From NCBI GenBank assembly GCA_030657355.1, contig CP131056.1, forward strand, positions 3,306,501 through 3,370,500: a DNA stretch of 64,000 nucleotides, written 5' to 3'. Shown here piece by piece: positions 18,997-27,107 of the stretch. Each line of letters starts with the position of its first letter. Positions within the stretch are counted from its first letter, which is position 1. Below the pieces are notes generated by a model. The model was not told the origin of the DNA. It was given only the letters and a program-made list of their open reading frames with translations, and searched no databases. The stretch comes from Radicibacter daui. Its GTDB lineage: Bacteria > Pseudomonadota > Alphaproteobacteria > Radicibacterales > Radicibacteraceae. The translations under genes and the position numbers were made by a program.

Positions 18997-20970
18997 TTAG
19001 AGGAAAAGCCCTGCGGGGACCCGCAGCAGCAGGACATGGACCATGATCCACCAGAAACCGGTCACGATGGCCGCACCGGCAATGGCCCGGATGATCCAGG
19101 TTCGCGCGCTCGTGCGGCTGTAATCGGCGATGACCATCGTCACCGCAAAGGCCGCAAGGCTGGTGACCAGAAAGCCGGTAACGGAGAGCAAAAGCGCCCA
19201 GACCGGCAGCAGGGCCGCGATTGCGATACGGCGCAGCGTGCCACTGCCCAGCCCGGCTTCCGGTGCCCTGCCGGCTCCGCGGCGGCGCAGCAGCATGAAG
19301 CCAAGCACGAGCGAAAAGCCGATCATCGCGACCGCGATGGTGCCCGGAAACACGGCGCCCAGCGCAGAAGCCTTGCCGGTTCCCCAGAGCATCAGCGCGC
19401 CGAGGATGACAAAGCCACCGGCCGCAATAACGCCGCCGGTATCGCGGCCCTGCTGCACCGCGCCAGCCTTACCCTCGGTCTTTGCCTTATTGCGGGCCCG
19501 GAGCTGGCTGACCAGCGGGTACAGCAGGGTGGCAAGCGCGGCGAGGATGATGGCGATGCTGATCGGCCGGCCAAAGAACATCGTGCCGAGACTGCCGGAG
19601 GCATGGCCGATCAGATAGGTCTGCACGAACCCCTGTTCGGCGATCTGTCCGAGCACCAGGCCCAGCACGATCGGTGACGGGGCAAAGCCGTAACGCGAGA
19701 GCAGCCAGGAGATGAGACCCAGCCCGACCATGGTCTGCACGTCATCGACATTGGAGTGGATGGCAAAGGCGCCGATGACGGTCAGCAGCGCTACGGTCGC
19801 CGCCAGCAGCGGCTTGGGCACCTTGACGACGGAGGCGAAGGCATATCGCCCGATCAGCAGGCCGGCCGGCAGCATCAGCACGGTGGCAATCAGCAGGCCC
19901 CAGATGAAGGTATCGACAACGGCGCCCTGTGCGCTGAACAGCGCCGGGCCAATCTTGATACCCTGCACCAGGAGGGCGCCCAGGATGATGGCATCCGGCG
20001 GCGTACCGGGAATGCCGAGCACGAGTGTCGGGATAAAGCCACCGCCCACCGTGGCATTGTTGGCCGCCTCGGTCGCAATCACCCCGTTGGGATTGCCCTT
20101 GCCGAAGCTGTCCGGGTCCTTCGAGGCGCGCCGTGCCTCGGTATAGGAAACGAGCCCGGCGATGGAGCCCCCCGCCCCCGGCAGGATGCCGATCACCGTA
20201 CCGATGACGGAAGAGCGCAGGACATTGAGCTTGTTGGCCCAGGCGAGCCGGAAGCCTTCGGCCAGCCGGAGCCCGCCGGTCTCCGCCGCCCTCAGATGCG
20301 GGTTGGGCGTGGCGACAAGGTCGAGGATAACCGGGATGCAATACAGCCCGATAATCGCCGAGGTGAGGTCAATACCGCCAAGGAAACGCTGCATGCCCAG
20401 CGTGTAGCGCACATCCCCGCCCACCACGGCCACGCCGATGGTGGAGAGAAAGAGCCCGAAACAGGCACCGATCAGGCCCTTCAGCGTATTGCCGACCGAG
20501 AGCGAGGCAATCAGCGTCAGGCCGAAGATGGCAAGCCAGAAATATTCCGTCGGCCCGAAGGCCAGCGCCACCCTGGCCAGAGGGGGTGCGAGCAGCAGCA
20601 GGCTGATCGCCCCCACAAGGCCGCCGACAACGGACGAAATCGTCGCCAGCGTGATGGCAAGCCCCCCATCGCCTTTGCGCGCCATCGGATAACCGTCAAA
20701 GGTCGTCGCGATGGAGGAAGGCGTGCCGGGCGTGTTGACAAGGATGGCGGCAAAGGCGCCGCCATAGATGGCGCCGGTATAGATCGCGCCAAGGGCGATA
20801 AGGCCCGAGGCGGGATCCATGGCGAAGGTGAAGGGAACCAGCACGGCCACGGCCATCGTCGCTGACAGCCCGGGCAGCGCGCCGACAATGGTGCCGAGCG
20901 ATACCCCCGCAAGGGCCAGCAGGAGATTGTAGGGCGTCAGCGCTGCGACGAGGTAACCGAGAATCTGCAT
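18997..20970 (-). CDS. Tripartite tricarboxylate transporter, TctA-TctB fusion
   Basis: Inner-membrane carrier of 657 residues. Residues 1 to about 495 are the large TctA subunit (SLGTIVGALPGLSATMAVAVL; GAIYTGAIYGGAFAAILVNTPGTP; GIPGTPPDAIILGALLVQGI). After a polar linker (about residues 495-520) the last 140 residues have four hydrophobic segments with the pattern of the small TctB subunit. The two proteins are normally encoded separately (tctB then tctA), so this is a fusion with TctB at the C-terminus. It acts with the TctC protein upstream in importing a carboxylic acid, probably tartrate or a relative. Confidence 0.88.
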   Translation of the reverse strand: MQILGYLVAALTPYNLLLALAGVSLGTIVGALPGLSATMAVAVLVPFTFAMDPASGLIALGAIYTGAIYGGAFAAILVNTPGTPSSIATTFDGYPMARKGDGGLAITLATISSVVGGLVGAISLLLLAPPLARVALAFGPTEYFWLAIFGLTLIASLSVGNTLKGLIGACFGLFLSTIGVAVVGGDVRYTLGMQRFLGGIDLTSAIIGLYCIPVILDLVATPNPHLRAAETGGLRLAEGFRLAWANKLNVLRSSVIGTVIGILPGAGGSIAGLVSYTEARRASKDPDSFGKGNPNGVIATEAANNATVGGGFIPTLVLGIPGTPPDAIILGALLVQGIKIGPALFSAQGAVVDTFIWGLLIATVLMLPAGLLIGRYAFASVVKVPKPLLAATVALLTVIGAFAIHSNVDDVQTMVGLGLISWLLSRYGFAPSPIVLGLVLGQIAEQGFVQTYLIGHASGSLGTMFFGRPISIAIILAALATLLYPLVSQLRARNKAKTEGKAGAVQQGRDTGGVIAAGGFVILGALMLWGTGKASALGAVFPGTIAVAMIGFSLVLGFMLLRRRGAGRAPEAGLGSGTLRRIAIAALLPVWALLLSVTGFLVTSLAAFAVTMVIADYSRTSARTWIIRAIAGAAIVTGFWWIMVHVLLLRVPAGLFL

Positions 20971-20987
20971 CTCTTCACCCGCGCCGG

Positions 20988-21941
20988 TCAGTTGCCGATA
21001 CCAAGCGCTTTGGCGCCGGCTTCATATTCTTTGGTCTGGCGAACCATGAAATCCGGCATCTGCTTGTAGCCGATGTCGGTCAGCACGAAGCCGCCATCCT
21101 GCATGCGCTTGATGAAGTCCGGCTGCTGATTGATCTTCGTGACGATGTCGGAGACCTGCTGGCGCACGGCTTCAGGCGTCGAGGCCGGTACGGCAACGCC
21201 GCGATAGGCCCCGCCGACCAGATCGTAACCCAGCTCCTTGAAGGTCGGCACATCGGGGAAGGCCGGCATGCGTTCCTCCGCGGAGACGGCCAGCATGCGC
21301 ATGGCATCACCCTGGTTCATGCCCGAGGTTACGTAGTTGAAGCCACCGGTGGTCTGCCCGCCCAGCACGGCGGTCACCGACGGGCCGGTACCCGAGAAGG
21401 GCACATAGGTGGTCTTGATGCCAGCAAGCTGGTCGAACTGCGCCTGCCCCAACTGGTTGGCGGAGTTGGAACCCGAACCGGCAAAGGTCACCATACCAGG
21501 ATTGGCCTTGGCGTAGGTCACCAGCTCGGCCAGCGTCTTGTACGGGCTGTCCTTGGGGACGAAGATCGCGTTCGGCGTGTAGTGGAAGAAATTGACCGGC
21601 ACCAGATCGGCCGTCTTGTAACCCACCGACCCCATCAGCGGCTGCAGCACGATGTGCGGCAGGTTGATGCCCATGATGGTGTAACCATCGCCGGCAATCT
21701 GGTTGAGCTGCGACCAGGCCTGCGCCCCGCCCGCACCGGGCTGGTACTGGATGATGACCGGCTGCCCAGAGACCTTTTCCCAGTCCGTCTGCTGGAAACG
21801 GGCCGAAATATCGGACTCGCCGCCGGCATCGAAGGGGATGATGTAGGTTATCGGCTTGGACGGGAAGCTCTCCGCCCGCACGGCAAATGGCGCTGCTGCC
21901 AGAAGGGCGGCAAGTACCGCCGTAACTGTCCTTATTTTCAT
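20988..21941 (-). CDS. Tripartite tricarboxylate transporter binding protein (TctC/Bug family)
   Basis: Periplasmic binding protein of 317 residues with signal peptide MKIRTVTAVLAALLAAAPFAVRA. It has the TctC/Bug pattern: PSKPITYIIPFDAGGESDISAR, YQPGAGGAQAWSQLN, VTFAGSGSNSANQL. The ATG at 21941 is preceded by GAGGAGG, so an in-frame start at 21968 is rejected. Bug proteins clasp the two carboxylates of dicarboxylates. First gene of the leftward operon (tctC, tctAB, two dehydrogenases, glycerate kinase), divergent from a LysR gene. Confidence 0.92.
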   Translation of the reverse strand: MKIRTVTAVLAALLAAAPFAVRAESFPSKPITYIIPFDAGGESDISARFQQTDWEKVSGQPVIIQYQPGAGGAQAWSQLNQIAGDGYTIMGINLPHIVLQPLMGSVGYKTADLVPVNFFHYTPNAIFVPKDSPYKTLAELVTYAKANPGMVTFAGSGSNSANQLGQAQFDQLAGIKTTYVPFSGTGPSVTAVLGGQTTGGFNYVTSGMNQGDAMRMLAVSAEERMPAFPDVPTFKELGYDLVGGAYRGVAVPASTPEAVRQQVSDIVTKINQQPDFIKRMQDGGFVLTDIGYKQMPDFMVRQTKEYEAGAKALGIGN

Positions 21942-22183
21942 GAGATCCTCCTCTTCGCGCCGAAACATTGGACGCAGGCAGCCATTGCCCGCGCGTTCGG
22001 CGTCGTTTCCCGTGGTCCGGGGGCGGTTACCCGCAATGGAAGAGGTCGCGCCGGATCGTATCGATCCGGTTCAGAAGTCCCTGACGTCTCCTCCACTCCC
22101 GGTTCTTTTCTGACGGTTCGAGCCGCCTGACCGTGGATGCCCTGCTCACTGAACAGGACGGAGGAATGCTAGACTTCTTCATG

Positions 22184-22198
22184 GAATTTTATAAATTC
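22184..22198. promoter_or_regulatory. Candidate LysR operator
   Basis: Inverted repeat GAATTT-TAT-AAATTC in the 292-base region between tctC and the LysR gene, 36 bases before the LysR start. It has the AT-rich T-N11-A type dyad expected for LysR proteins. Support is position and symmetry only. Confidence 0.45.
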
Positions 22199-22233
22199 AT
22201 AACCTGAACATCATTATTGCGTTTGAATCACAA

Positions 22234-23163
22234 ATGATGGATGCAGATCTCGGCTTCTTCGTCCTGCTGGCGCGCAACGAAAGCTTCACGGCGACGGGGC
22301 GGGAACTTGGCCTGACGGCCTCTGCCGTCAGCCGCCGGCTGGCGCGGCTGGAAGACAGGCTGGGTGTGCGGCTTCTTAACCGCACCACCCGGCGCGTCAG
22401 CCTGACCGGCGAGGGCGAGGTTTATTTTGCCGAAGCCGTTCGCCTGCTGGCCGAGATCGAGGCGCTGGAACACAGCCTTGGCAAAACGCGGGACCTGCCG
22501 TCCGGCCTGCTGCGCATCAACGCCACGCTCGGTTTCGGTCGGGCCTATCTGGCGCCGGCAATTTCCAGCTTCCGGCGGCTTTATCCGGACGTCGAGATAC
22601 AGCTGGTGCTGTCGGACGCCGCGCTGAACCTGGTGGAGGCCGGCATCGATCTCGGCATCCGCTTCGGCATACCGCCGGCCACGCGGATGGTCACCCGGCT
22701 GCTTCAGCGCAACCGCCGTTTCCTGTGCGCCGCCCCCGCCTATCTGGAGCAGCACGGCGTCCCCCGCGCCTTGGCCGACCTGCAACGGCACGACTGCATC
22801 GTGCTGCGCCAGGATTACGATGCCTATGATATCTGGCGCTTTGACGAGCTGGACGGCGAGCTGCCGCACAGCAAGGTGTCGGGCAATCTCAGCACCAATG
22901 ACGGCGAGATCGCCCTTGGCTGGGCGCTTGACGGTCACGGCATCATGCTGCGCTCGGAATGGGATATTGCCCGCCATGTGCGTGACGGCCGGCTGAAGGT
23001 GGTGCTGCCGCATTATCTGCAGACCGCCAACATCGCGGCGGTCTATCCCGAGCGGCACAATCTTTCAGCCAAGGTGCGGGTGTTCGTGGATTATCTGGCA
23101 AACGAGATCAGACAAGCCGCCGCCATCACGCCGCTGCGGCTGACGGCAGCCCAGCTGCGCTAA
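22234..23163 (+). CDS. LysR-family transcriptional regulator
   Basis: DNA-binding regulator of 309 residues (or 308 from the second ATG). The N-terminal winged helix is FFVLLARNESFTATGRELGLTASAVSRRLARLE, followed by a LysR substrate domain. The sequence type (short MDADLGFFVLLARNES start, FDELDGELPHSKVSGN) resembles LysR proteins beside dehydrogenase and carboxylate genes. It is divergent from tctC, so it probably activates the tartrate-type operon in response to the imported acid. Its stop overlaps the stop of the convergent diguanylate cyclase gene by three bases. Confidence 0.9.
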   Translation: MMDADLGFFVLLARNESFTATGRELGLTASAVSRRLARLEDRLGVRLLNRTTRRVSLTGEGEVYFAEAVRLLAEIEALEHSLGKTRDLPSGLLRINATLGFGRAYLAPAISSFRRLYPDVEIQLVLSDAALNLVEAGIDLGIRFGIPPATRMVTRLLQRNRRFLCAAPAYLEQHGVPRALADLQRHDCIVLRQDYDAYDIWRFDELDGELPHSKVSGNLSTNDGEIALGWALDGHGIMLRSEWDIARHVRDGRLKVVLPHYLQTANIAAVYPERHNLSAKVRVFVDYLANEIRQAAAITPLRLTAAQLR

Positions 23164-24194
23164 CCCGCCGCCCGGCGCGCCTCGCGGTTTTTCTTCTTGT
23201 CCTGATACATCAGCGTATCGGCGTCACGCAGGGCGTCTTCTGGCGTTGTTTCCGCCGGGTCGGCCTCGATCACGCCGAAGCTGGCGCCCTGATAATCGAA
23301 GGCCACGCCGCGCAGGGCATAGTGGCCGACCAGCAGAGGGGTGAGCCGGCGATGGGCCGCTTCCGCCGCCTGCCCCGGCCGCTCGCCCGGCGCAGTAAGG
23401 CCGATGATCACGAACTCGTCGCCCCCCAGCCGCCCGAGCGTGTCGCTGGCCCTGAGCCCGGCCGCAAGCCGCCGGCCAACCTCGACCAGAAACGCATCAC
23501 CAACCTCATGGCCCCAGTTGTCATTGATCGCCTTGAAACCATCCAGATCGACAAAGGCGACCAGCACCTTCTGCCCGGCGCGGCCGGCAAGCAGGAACAG
23601 CCGCCGCAACTCATCGAAGATGAACCGGCGGTTGGGCAGCCCGGTCAGCATGTCGGTAACCGATGCCGCCTCAAGTGCACGGTTGGCGCTTTGAAGCTGC
23701 TCCAGCAACTGCTCGCGCTGAACCTGCTGGGCGATCAGGGTGGAAAACAGCGAGAGCACCTGCTGGCCGTCGGGCGACAAGGGCCGACGCTCGGAGCTTG
23801 CCGCGCACAACGTGCCATAAAGCGCCCCGCTTTCCAGATAGATGGGGGTGCTGGCATAGGTCTGGATGCCCAGTGCCCTGGCAGCCTCGCTCTCACCCCA
23901 TCGGGCGGCAACATCGTCGGTATAGGCGCAGTTTTCATCGAGGGCGCGTTTGCAAAGGGTATCGCCCCACGGCACCGACAGCCCTTCGGGAATCACCATG
24001 GCGCGGCTGTTGTTGGAAAAGAGGATGCTCTGCACGCCCGCGCCTTCATCCACCTGGGTCAGATAGGCGCTGTCGAGCCCGGTGACCGCCTGCAGCAGAC
24101 CGAGCAGGGGCCGTGTCAGTTCTTCCAGAGAGCGGGAGACAGATAGGGTCTCGAAAACCCGGTCGAGAAGCGCCGCAGAAATGATAACCCCCAT
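23160..24194 (-). CDS. GAF-GGDEF diguanylate cyclase
   Basis: Cytosolic enzyme of 344 residues that makes cyclic di-GMP from GTP. Residues 1 to about 165 form a GAF-like sensor domain (SVPWGDTLCKRALDENCAYTDDVAARWG is characteristic). A short helical linker (LIAQQVQREQLLEQLQSANRALEAA) follows, then the GGDEF domain. The active site GGDEF is near residues 257-261, and an intact RxxD inhibitory site (RASD) stands exactly five residues before it, so product feedback is likely. No membrane segment or EAL domain. Ligand of the GAF domain is unknown; no partner gene is adjacent. Confidence 0.92.
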   Translation of the reverse strand: MGVIISAALLDRVFETLSVSRSLEELTRPLLGLLQAVTGLDSAYLTQVDEGAGVQSILFSNNSRAMVIPEGLSVPWGDTLCKRALDENCAYTDDVAARWGESEAARALGIQTYASTPIYLESGALYGTLCAASSERRPLSPDGQQVLSLFSTLIAQQVQREQLLEQLQSANRALEAASVTDMLTGLPNRRFIFDELRRLFLLAGRAGQKVLVAFVDLDGFKAINDNWGHEVGDAFLVEVGRRLAAGLRASDTLGRLGGDEFVIIGLTAPGERPGQAAEAAHRRLTPLLVGHYALRGVAFDYQGASFGVIEADPAETTPEDALRDADTLMYQDKKKNREARRAAG

Positions 24195-24686
24195 TGCTGC
24201 TCAAATACTGGCAGCCAGCCGACAGCCGTTTCGTCCACCGCAGGGCGGTGGGCACAGTCCAGTTTGCATAAGAAGGAAATTATAACCAAGGCCCTTCAAT
24301 GACACGGCATAGGACGCATCACATAGTTAATGGCCGGGAGGCGATCTGTTCTGATCGAGCTGCATCTCCCGCAACCAATACTCATAAAATTTTTCACAAA
24401 ATTCAATTTATGCAGCAGGCATGCATGAAGTCCGCCGGAGCAGAAGGAGCGCCGGCGCAGACAATTGCGGGATTTGGGAAAGAAGTGCGCTGGTAGGCCG
24501 AGAGGGACTTGAACCCCCAACCAGACCGTTATGAGCGGTCGGCTCTAACCAGTTGAGCTATCGGCCCCCGAGCGCCGGCGCAATTTGGCGAAACCGGCCG
24601 ACGATTGCAAGTTCATGACGCACCTGCGGCAGAAGAAAAACCTCGCGGCAGCGAAGCCGGAAGGCTGGACCCACAGGGGCCCCTCT
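24195..24686. other. Intergenic region holding only a tRNA gene
   Basis: About 490 bases between the cyclase and the first (3'-most) APE gene. Apart from the tRNA at 24491-24567 I see nothing coding, no direct repeat of the tRNA 3' end and no integrase. The part 24280-24420 is noticeably AT-richer than its surroundings. Confidence 0.6.
24491..24567 (-). tRNA. tRNA-Ile2 (anticodon CAT, lysidine type)
   Basis: A 77-base cloverleaf with encoded CCA (TGG at 24491-24493 on the plus strand). The acceptor stem GGGCCGA pairs with TCGGCCT; the D arm has AGCTCAACTGGTTAGAGC, the anticodon stem is GACCG/CGGTC around CTCATAA, and the T arm is GGGGG-TTCAAGT-CCCTC. The anticodon CAT lies at 24533-24531. 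Ile identity pairs C4-G69, C29-G41 and U12-A23 are present and the C1-A72 mismatch of initiator tRNA is absent. I therefore call Ile2, whose C34 TilS converts to lysidine to read AUA; elongator Met is the alternative. Confidence 0.9.
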
Positions 24687-25916
24687 TCAGGCGGCGCGGA
24701 AAATCAGCGACGTGTTGATGCCGCCAAAAGCGAAGTTGTTCGACATCCAGTGTTCTGCATCCACCTCACGAACCGAGCCGGCGATATAATCCAGTTCCGC
24801 ACAGGCTGGATCGACCGCCTCGAGATTGGCGATCGGGATAACCATCTTCTCCCGGATCATCTCAATACCAAGCCAGGCTTCAATGGCGCCGCAGGCACCC
24901 AGGCTGTGTCCGAAATGGCCCTTCAGCGTATGAAGTGGCACTGCCCGCCCGAACACATCGCGCGTTGCATGGCTCTCGGCGACATCCCCGTGATCCGTTG
25001 CCGTGCCATGGCCGTTGACGAGTGCGATGTCATCGGCAGCAAGCCCGGCAGACGCCAGGGCCTGCTGCAGGGCGATCCGGATCGTGCCAGGCACGGGCTG
25101 GGTTACATGCGCGCCGTCGGAGTTGGAGGCAAACCCCACAATCTCCGCCAAAATGGTCGCACCGCGCGCCCTTGCATGTTCATATTCTTCAAGGATGAGC
25201 GTCGCCGCTCCCTCGCCGATCACAAGGCCGTCCCGGTTGCGGTCGAAAGGCCGCGGCGTCAGCTCCGGGTCATGATTGCGCACACTGGTGGCAAAAAGCG
25301 TATCAAACACCGCCACCATGGTCGGGCACAGCTCCTCTGCCCCGCCGGCAATCATCACATCCTGAAGGCCGAACCTGATGGCCTCATAGGCATAGCCGAT
25401 ACCCATGCTGCCGGAAGTGCAGGCCGTGGAAGTCGGGATGATGCGGCCGGAAATGCCATAGAGCAGGCCGATATTCACCGCTGCCGTATGGCTCATCATC
25501 TGGATATAGCTGGTTGCGGTAATGGTGTTGGAATTGCCGGTTTCCATCAGTCTGGCAAAGCCCACCACCGGCGCCGTGCTGCCGAAGGACGAGCCATAGG
25601 CAATACCCACCCGCCCGCCGCGCAGCAGGGCCTTTTCCTCCAGCAAGCCGGCCTCGCCGAGTGCCGCAGCCGTGGCGCTTGCCGCCATTTCGGCGACACG
25701 GCCCATTCCCCTTGCCTGCTTGCGGGTAAAGCGGGTGCCGGTTTCAAAGCTGCTTACCGGGGCGGCCAGCCGGGTGCGGAGGTCATACCGCCCTTCCCAG
25801 TCTTCCATCCGGCGAATACCGGTCTGCCCGGCCAGCATCTTTTCCTTGATGCCCGCCCAGTCATCCCCGAGCGCGGTGATGCCGGCCATGCCGGTTACGA
25901 CGACACGCCGGTTCAT
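24687..25916 (-). CDS. apeR: APE cluster beta-ketoacyl-ACP synthase (ApeR-like KS)
   Basis: Ketosynthase of 409 residues, FabF type. The catalytic triad is complete: C166 (TACTSGS), H303 (NGHGTATDHGD) and H337 (LKGHFGHSLGACG). In APE clusters the last KS gene, ApeR, works as a homodimer alongside the ApeO/ApeC pair; the position after KS, DH and KR genes matches that order (N-O-P-Q-R). The ATG at 25916 overlaps the KR stop (ATGA). Last gene of the leftward operon. Confidence 0.9.
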   Translation of the reverse strand: MNRRVVVTGMAGITALGDDWAGIKEKMLAGQTGIRRMEDWEGRYDLRTRLAAPVSSFETGTRFTRKQARGMGRVAEMAASATAAALGEAGLLEEKALLRGGRVGIAYGSSFGSTAPVVGFARLMETGNSNTITATSYIQMMSHTAAVNIGLLYGISGRIIPTSTACTSGSMGIGYAYEAIRFGLQDVMIAGGAEELCPTMVAVFDTLFATSVRNHDPELTPRPFDRNRDGLVIGEGAATLILEEYEHARARGATILAEIVGFASNSDGAHVTQPVPGTIRIALQQALASAGLAADDIALVNGHGTATDHGDVAESHATRDVFGRAVPLHTLKGHFGHSLGACGAIEAWLGIEMIREKMVIPIANLEAVDPACAELDYIAGSVREVDAEHWMSNNFAFGGINTSLIFRAA

Positions 25917-26638
25917 AACATTCCCCCGTTCACGCTTATGACCTGCCGGGTGATGTAACCCGCCTCGTCCCCGCATAGGAAAGCGACAGCCGCAGCCACC
26001 TCGTCTGCCGTGCCGTAGCGCCGCATCGGAATGAGCGCTTCCAGATGTTCTGCCGGAAGCCCCTCGGTCATCTGTGTCTCGATGACGCCGGGAGCCACGG
26101 CATTGACTGTTATCTTCCGCTTGGCCAGTTCCAGCGCCAGCGCCTTGACCGCACCGATGATGCCGGCCTTGGACGCGGAGTAGTTGACCTGACCGCGATT
26201 TCCCGCGAGCCCGGCAATGGAGGTGAGCGCCACAATACGCCCTCCCTTGCGGGCCTGGATCATCGGCATCACCAGCGGCCGGGCAACATTGTAAAAGCCG
26301 TCAAGATTGGTACCGAGCACGGCATCCCAGTCCTCCCCCTCTAGGGCGGGAAACGGCGCATCACGGGCAATACCGGCATTCATCACCAGCCCGTAGGGCG
26401 CGCCATGGCTTGCCATGAAGGCTTCCAGCGCATCAGCGGTTGCCTGGCGGTCTGCCACATCGAACTGGAGGCGCAAGGCGGCCTGCCCGCAGGCTTCCAC
26501 ATCCCGCGCGACGGCGCCGGCGCCTTCCGCATCGGAATTATAGTGGATTGCAATGTCGAAGCCGTCCCGCGCCAGCCGGCGGGCAACGGCGGCGCCAATG
26601 CCCTTGCTGGCGCCCGTCACGAGAATGAGTCTAGCCAA
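25913..26638 (-). CDS. apeQ: APE cluster 3-ketoacyl-ACP reductase (ApeQ-like KR)
   Basis: SDR-type ketoreductase of about 241 residues. It has VTGASKGIGAAVARRLA at the N-terminus, NAG, the catalytic Ser and Y-x3-K (LTSIAGLAGNRGQVNYSASKAG), and the FabG-like end ISVNGGML. It reduces the beta-keto group after each polyene extension. I prefer a TTG start at 26638 overlapping the dehydratase stop by eight bases; an ATG at 26674 adds 12 residues (MISGTFHRKTKK) that look unlike a KR and overlap more. It precedes the ApeR-like KS. Confidence 0.9.
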   Translation of the reverse strand: MARLILVTGASKGIGAAVARRLARDGFDIAIHYNSDAEGAGAVARDVEACGQAALRLQFDVADRQATADALEAFMASHGAPYGLVMNAGIARDAPFPALEGEDWDAVLGTNLDGFYNVARPLVMPMIQARKGGRIVALTSIAGLAGNRGQVNYSASKAGIIGAVKALALELAKRKITVNAVAPGVIETQMTEGLPAEHLEALIPMRRYGTADEVAAAVAFLCGDEAGYITRQVISVNGGML

Positions 26639-27107
26639 TTTCTTCGTTTTTCTGTGAAAAGTCCCGGAGATCATCCGGCTGATATACGTTGACCCTGGCG
26701 CTTACTACCAAACGCCCCTCGTTATGGACAGTCCCGTCAAAGACGGCCATCTGCCCGTCTTCAAAGATGCCTTCGACTGCCACATCAAGCTGCGAGCCCG
26801 GTACAAACCACGGCTCCAGAACCGACATGCGGCGTGTCCCGAGAAGGAAACCGACGCGGGGCTCTACCTTCTGCTGCGCCAGATGCTGGCGATACCCCGC
26901 GATGGCCGCGATGGTCTGGGCGATATATTCAATCCCCACATGGGACGGCACCCCCCGGCCCGGCCGGTAAAACAGGCTGGCCGCCGTGACCTGCACCTTC
27001 ACCGTCATGCTGTTGGCGCTGGCCGCAGCAATCCGGTCAATCAGCAGCATGGGCGGCGCATGCGGCACCAGCGCCGCGACGGGCGGGAAGCCTGCGAGTT
27101 CGCTCAT
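26631..27107 (-). CDS. apeP: APE cluster 3-hydroxyacyl-ACP dehydratase (ApeP-like, hotdog fold)
   Basis: Protein of 158 residues with a FabA/FabZ-like hotdog fold. LVPHAPPMLLIDRI carries the active-site histidine, and the helix HVGIEYIAQTIAAIAGY holds the acidic position. It removes water from the beta-hydroxyacyl-ACP to leave the trans double bond of the polyene. No enoyl reductase is encoded in the cluster, as expected for a polyene. ATGA overlap with the upstream KS gene (27104-27107). Confidence 0.88.
   Translation of the reverse strand: MSELAGFPPVAALVPHAPPMLLIDRIAAASANSMTVKVQVTAASLFYRPGRGVPSHVGIEYIAQTIAAIAGYRQHLAQQKVEPRVGFLLGTRRMSVLEPWFVPGSQLDVAVEGIFEDGQMAVFDGTVHNEGRLVVSARVNVYQPDDLRDFSQKNEEIG

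Noticed and set aside
24195-24686. Possible att site or integrase next to tRNA-Ile2
   Set aside because: No repeat of the tRNA 3' end was seen within the flanking region, and no recombinase gene lies in the window.
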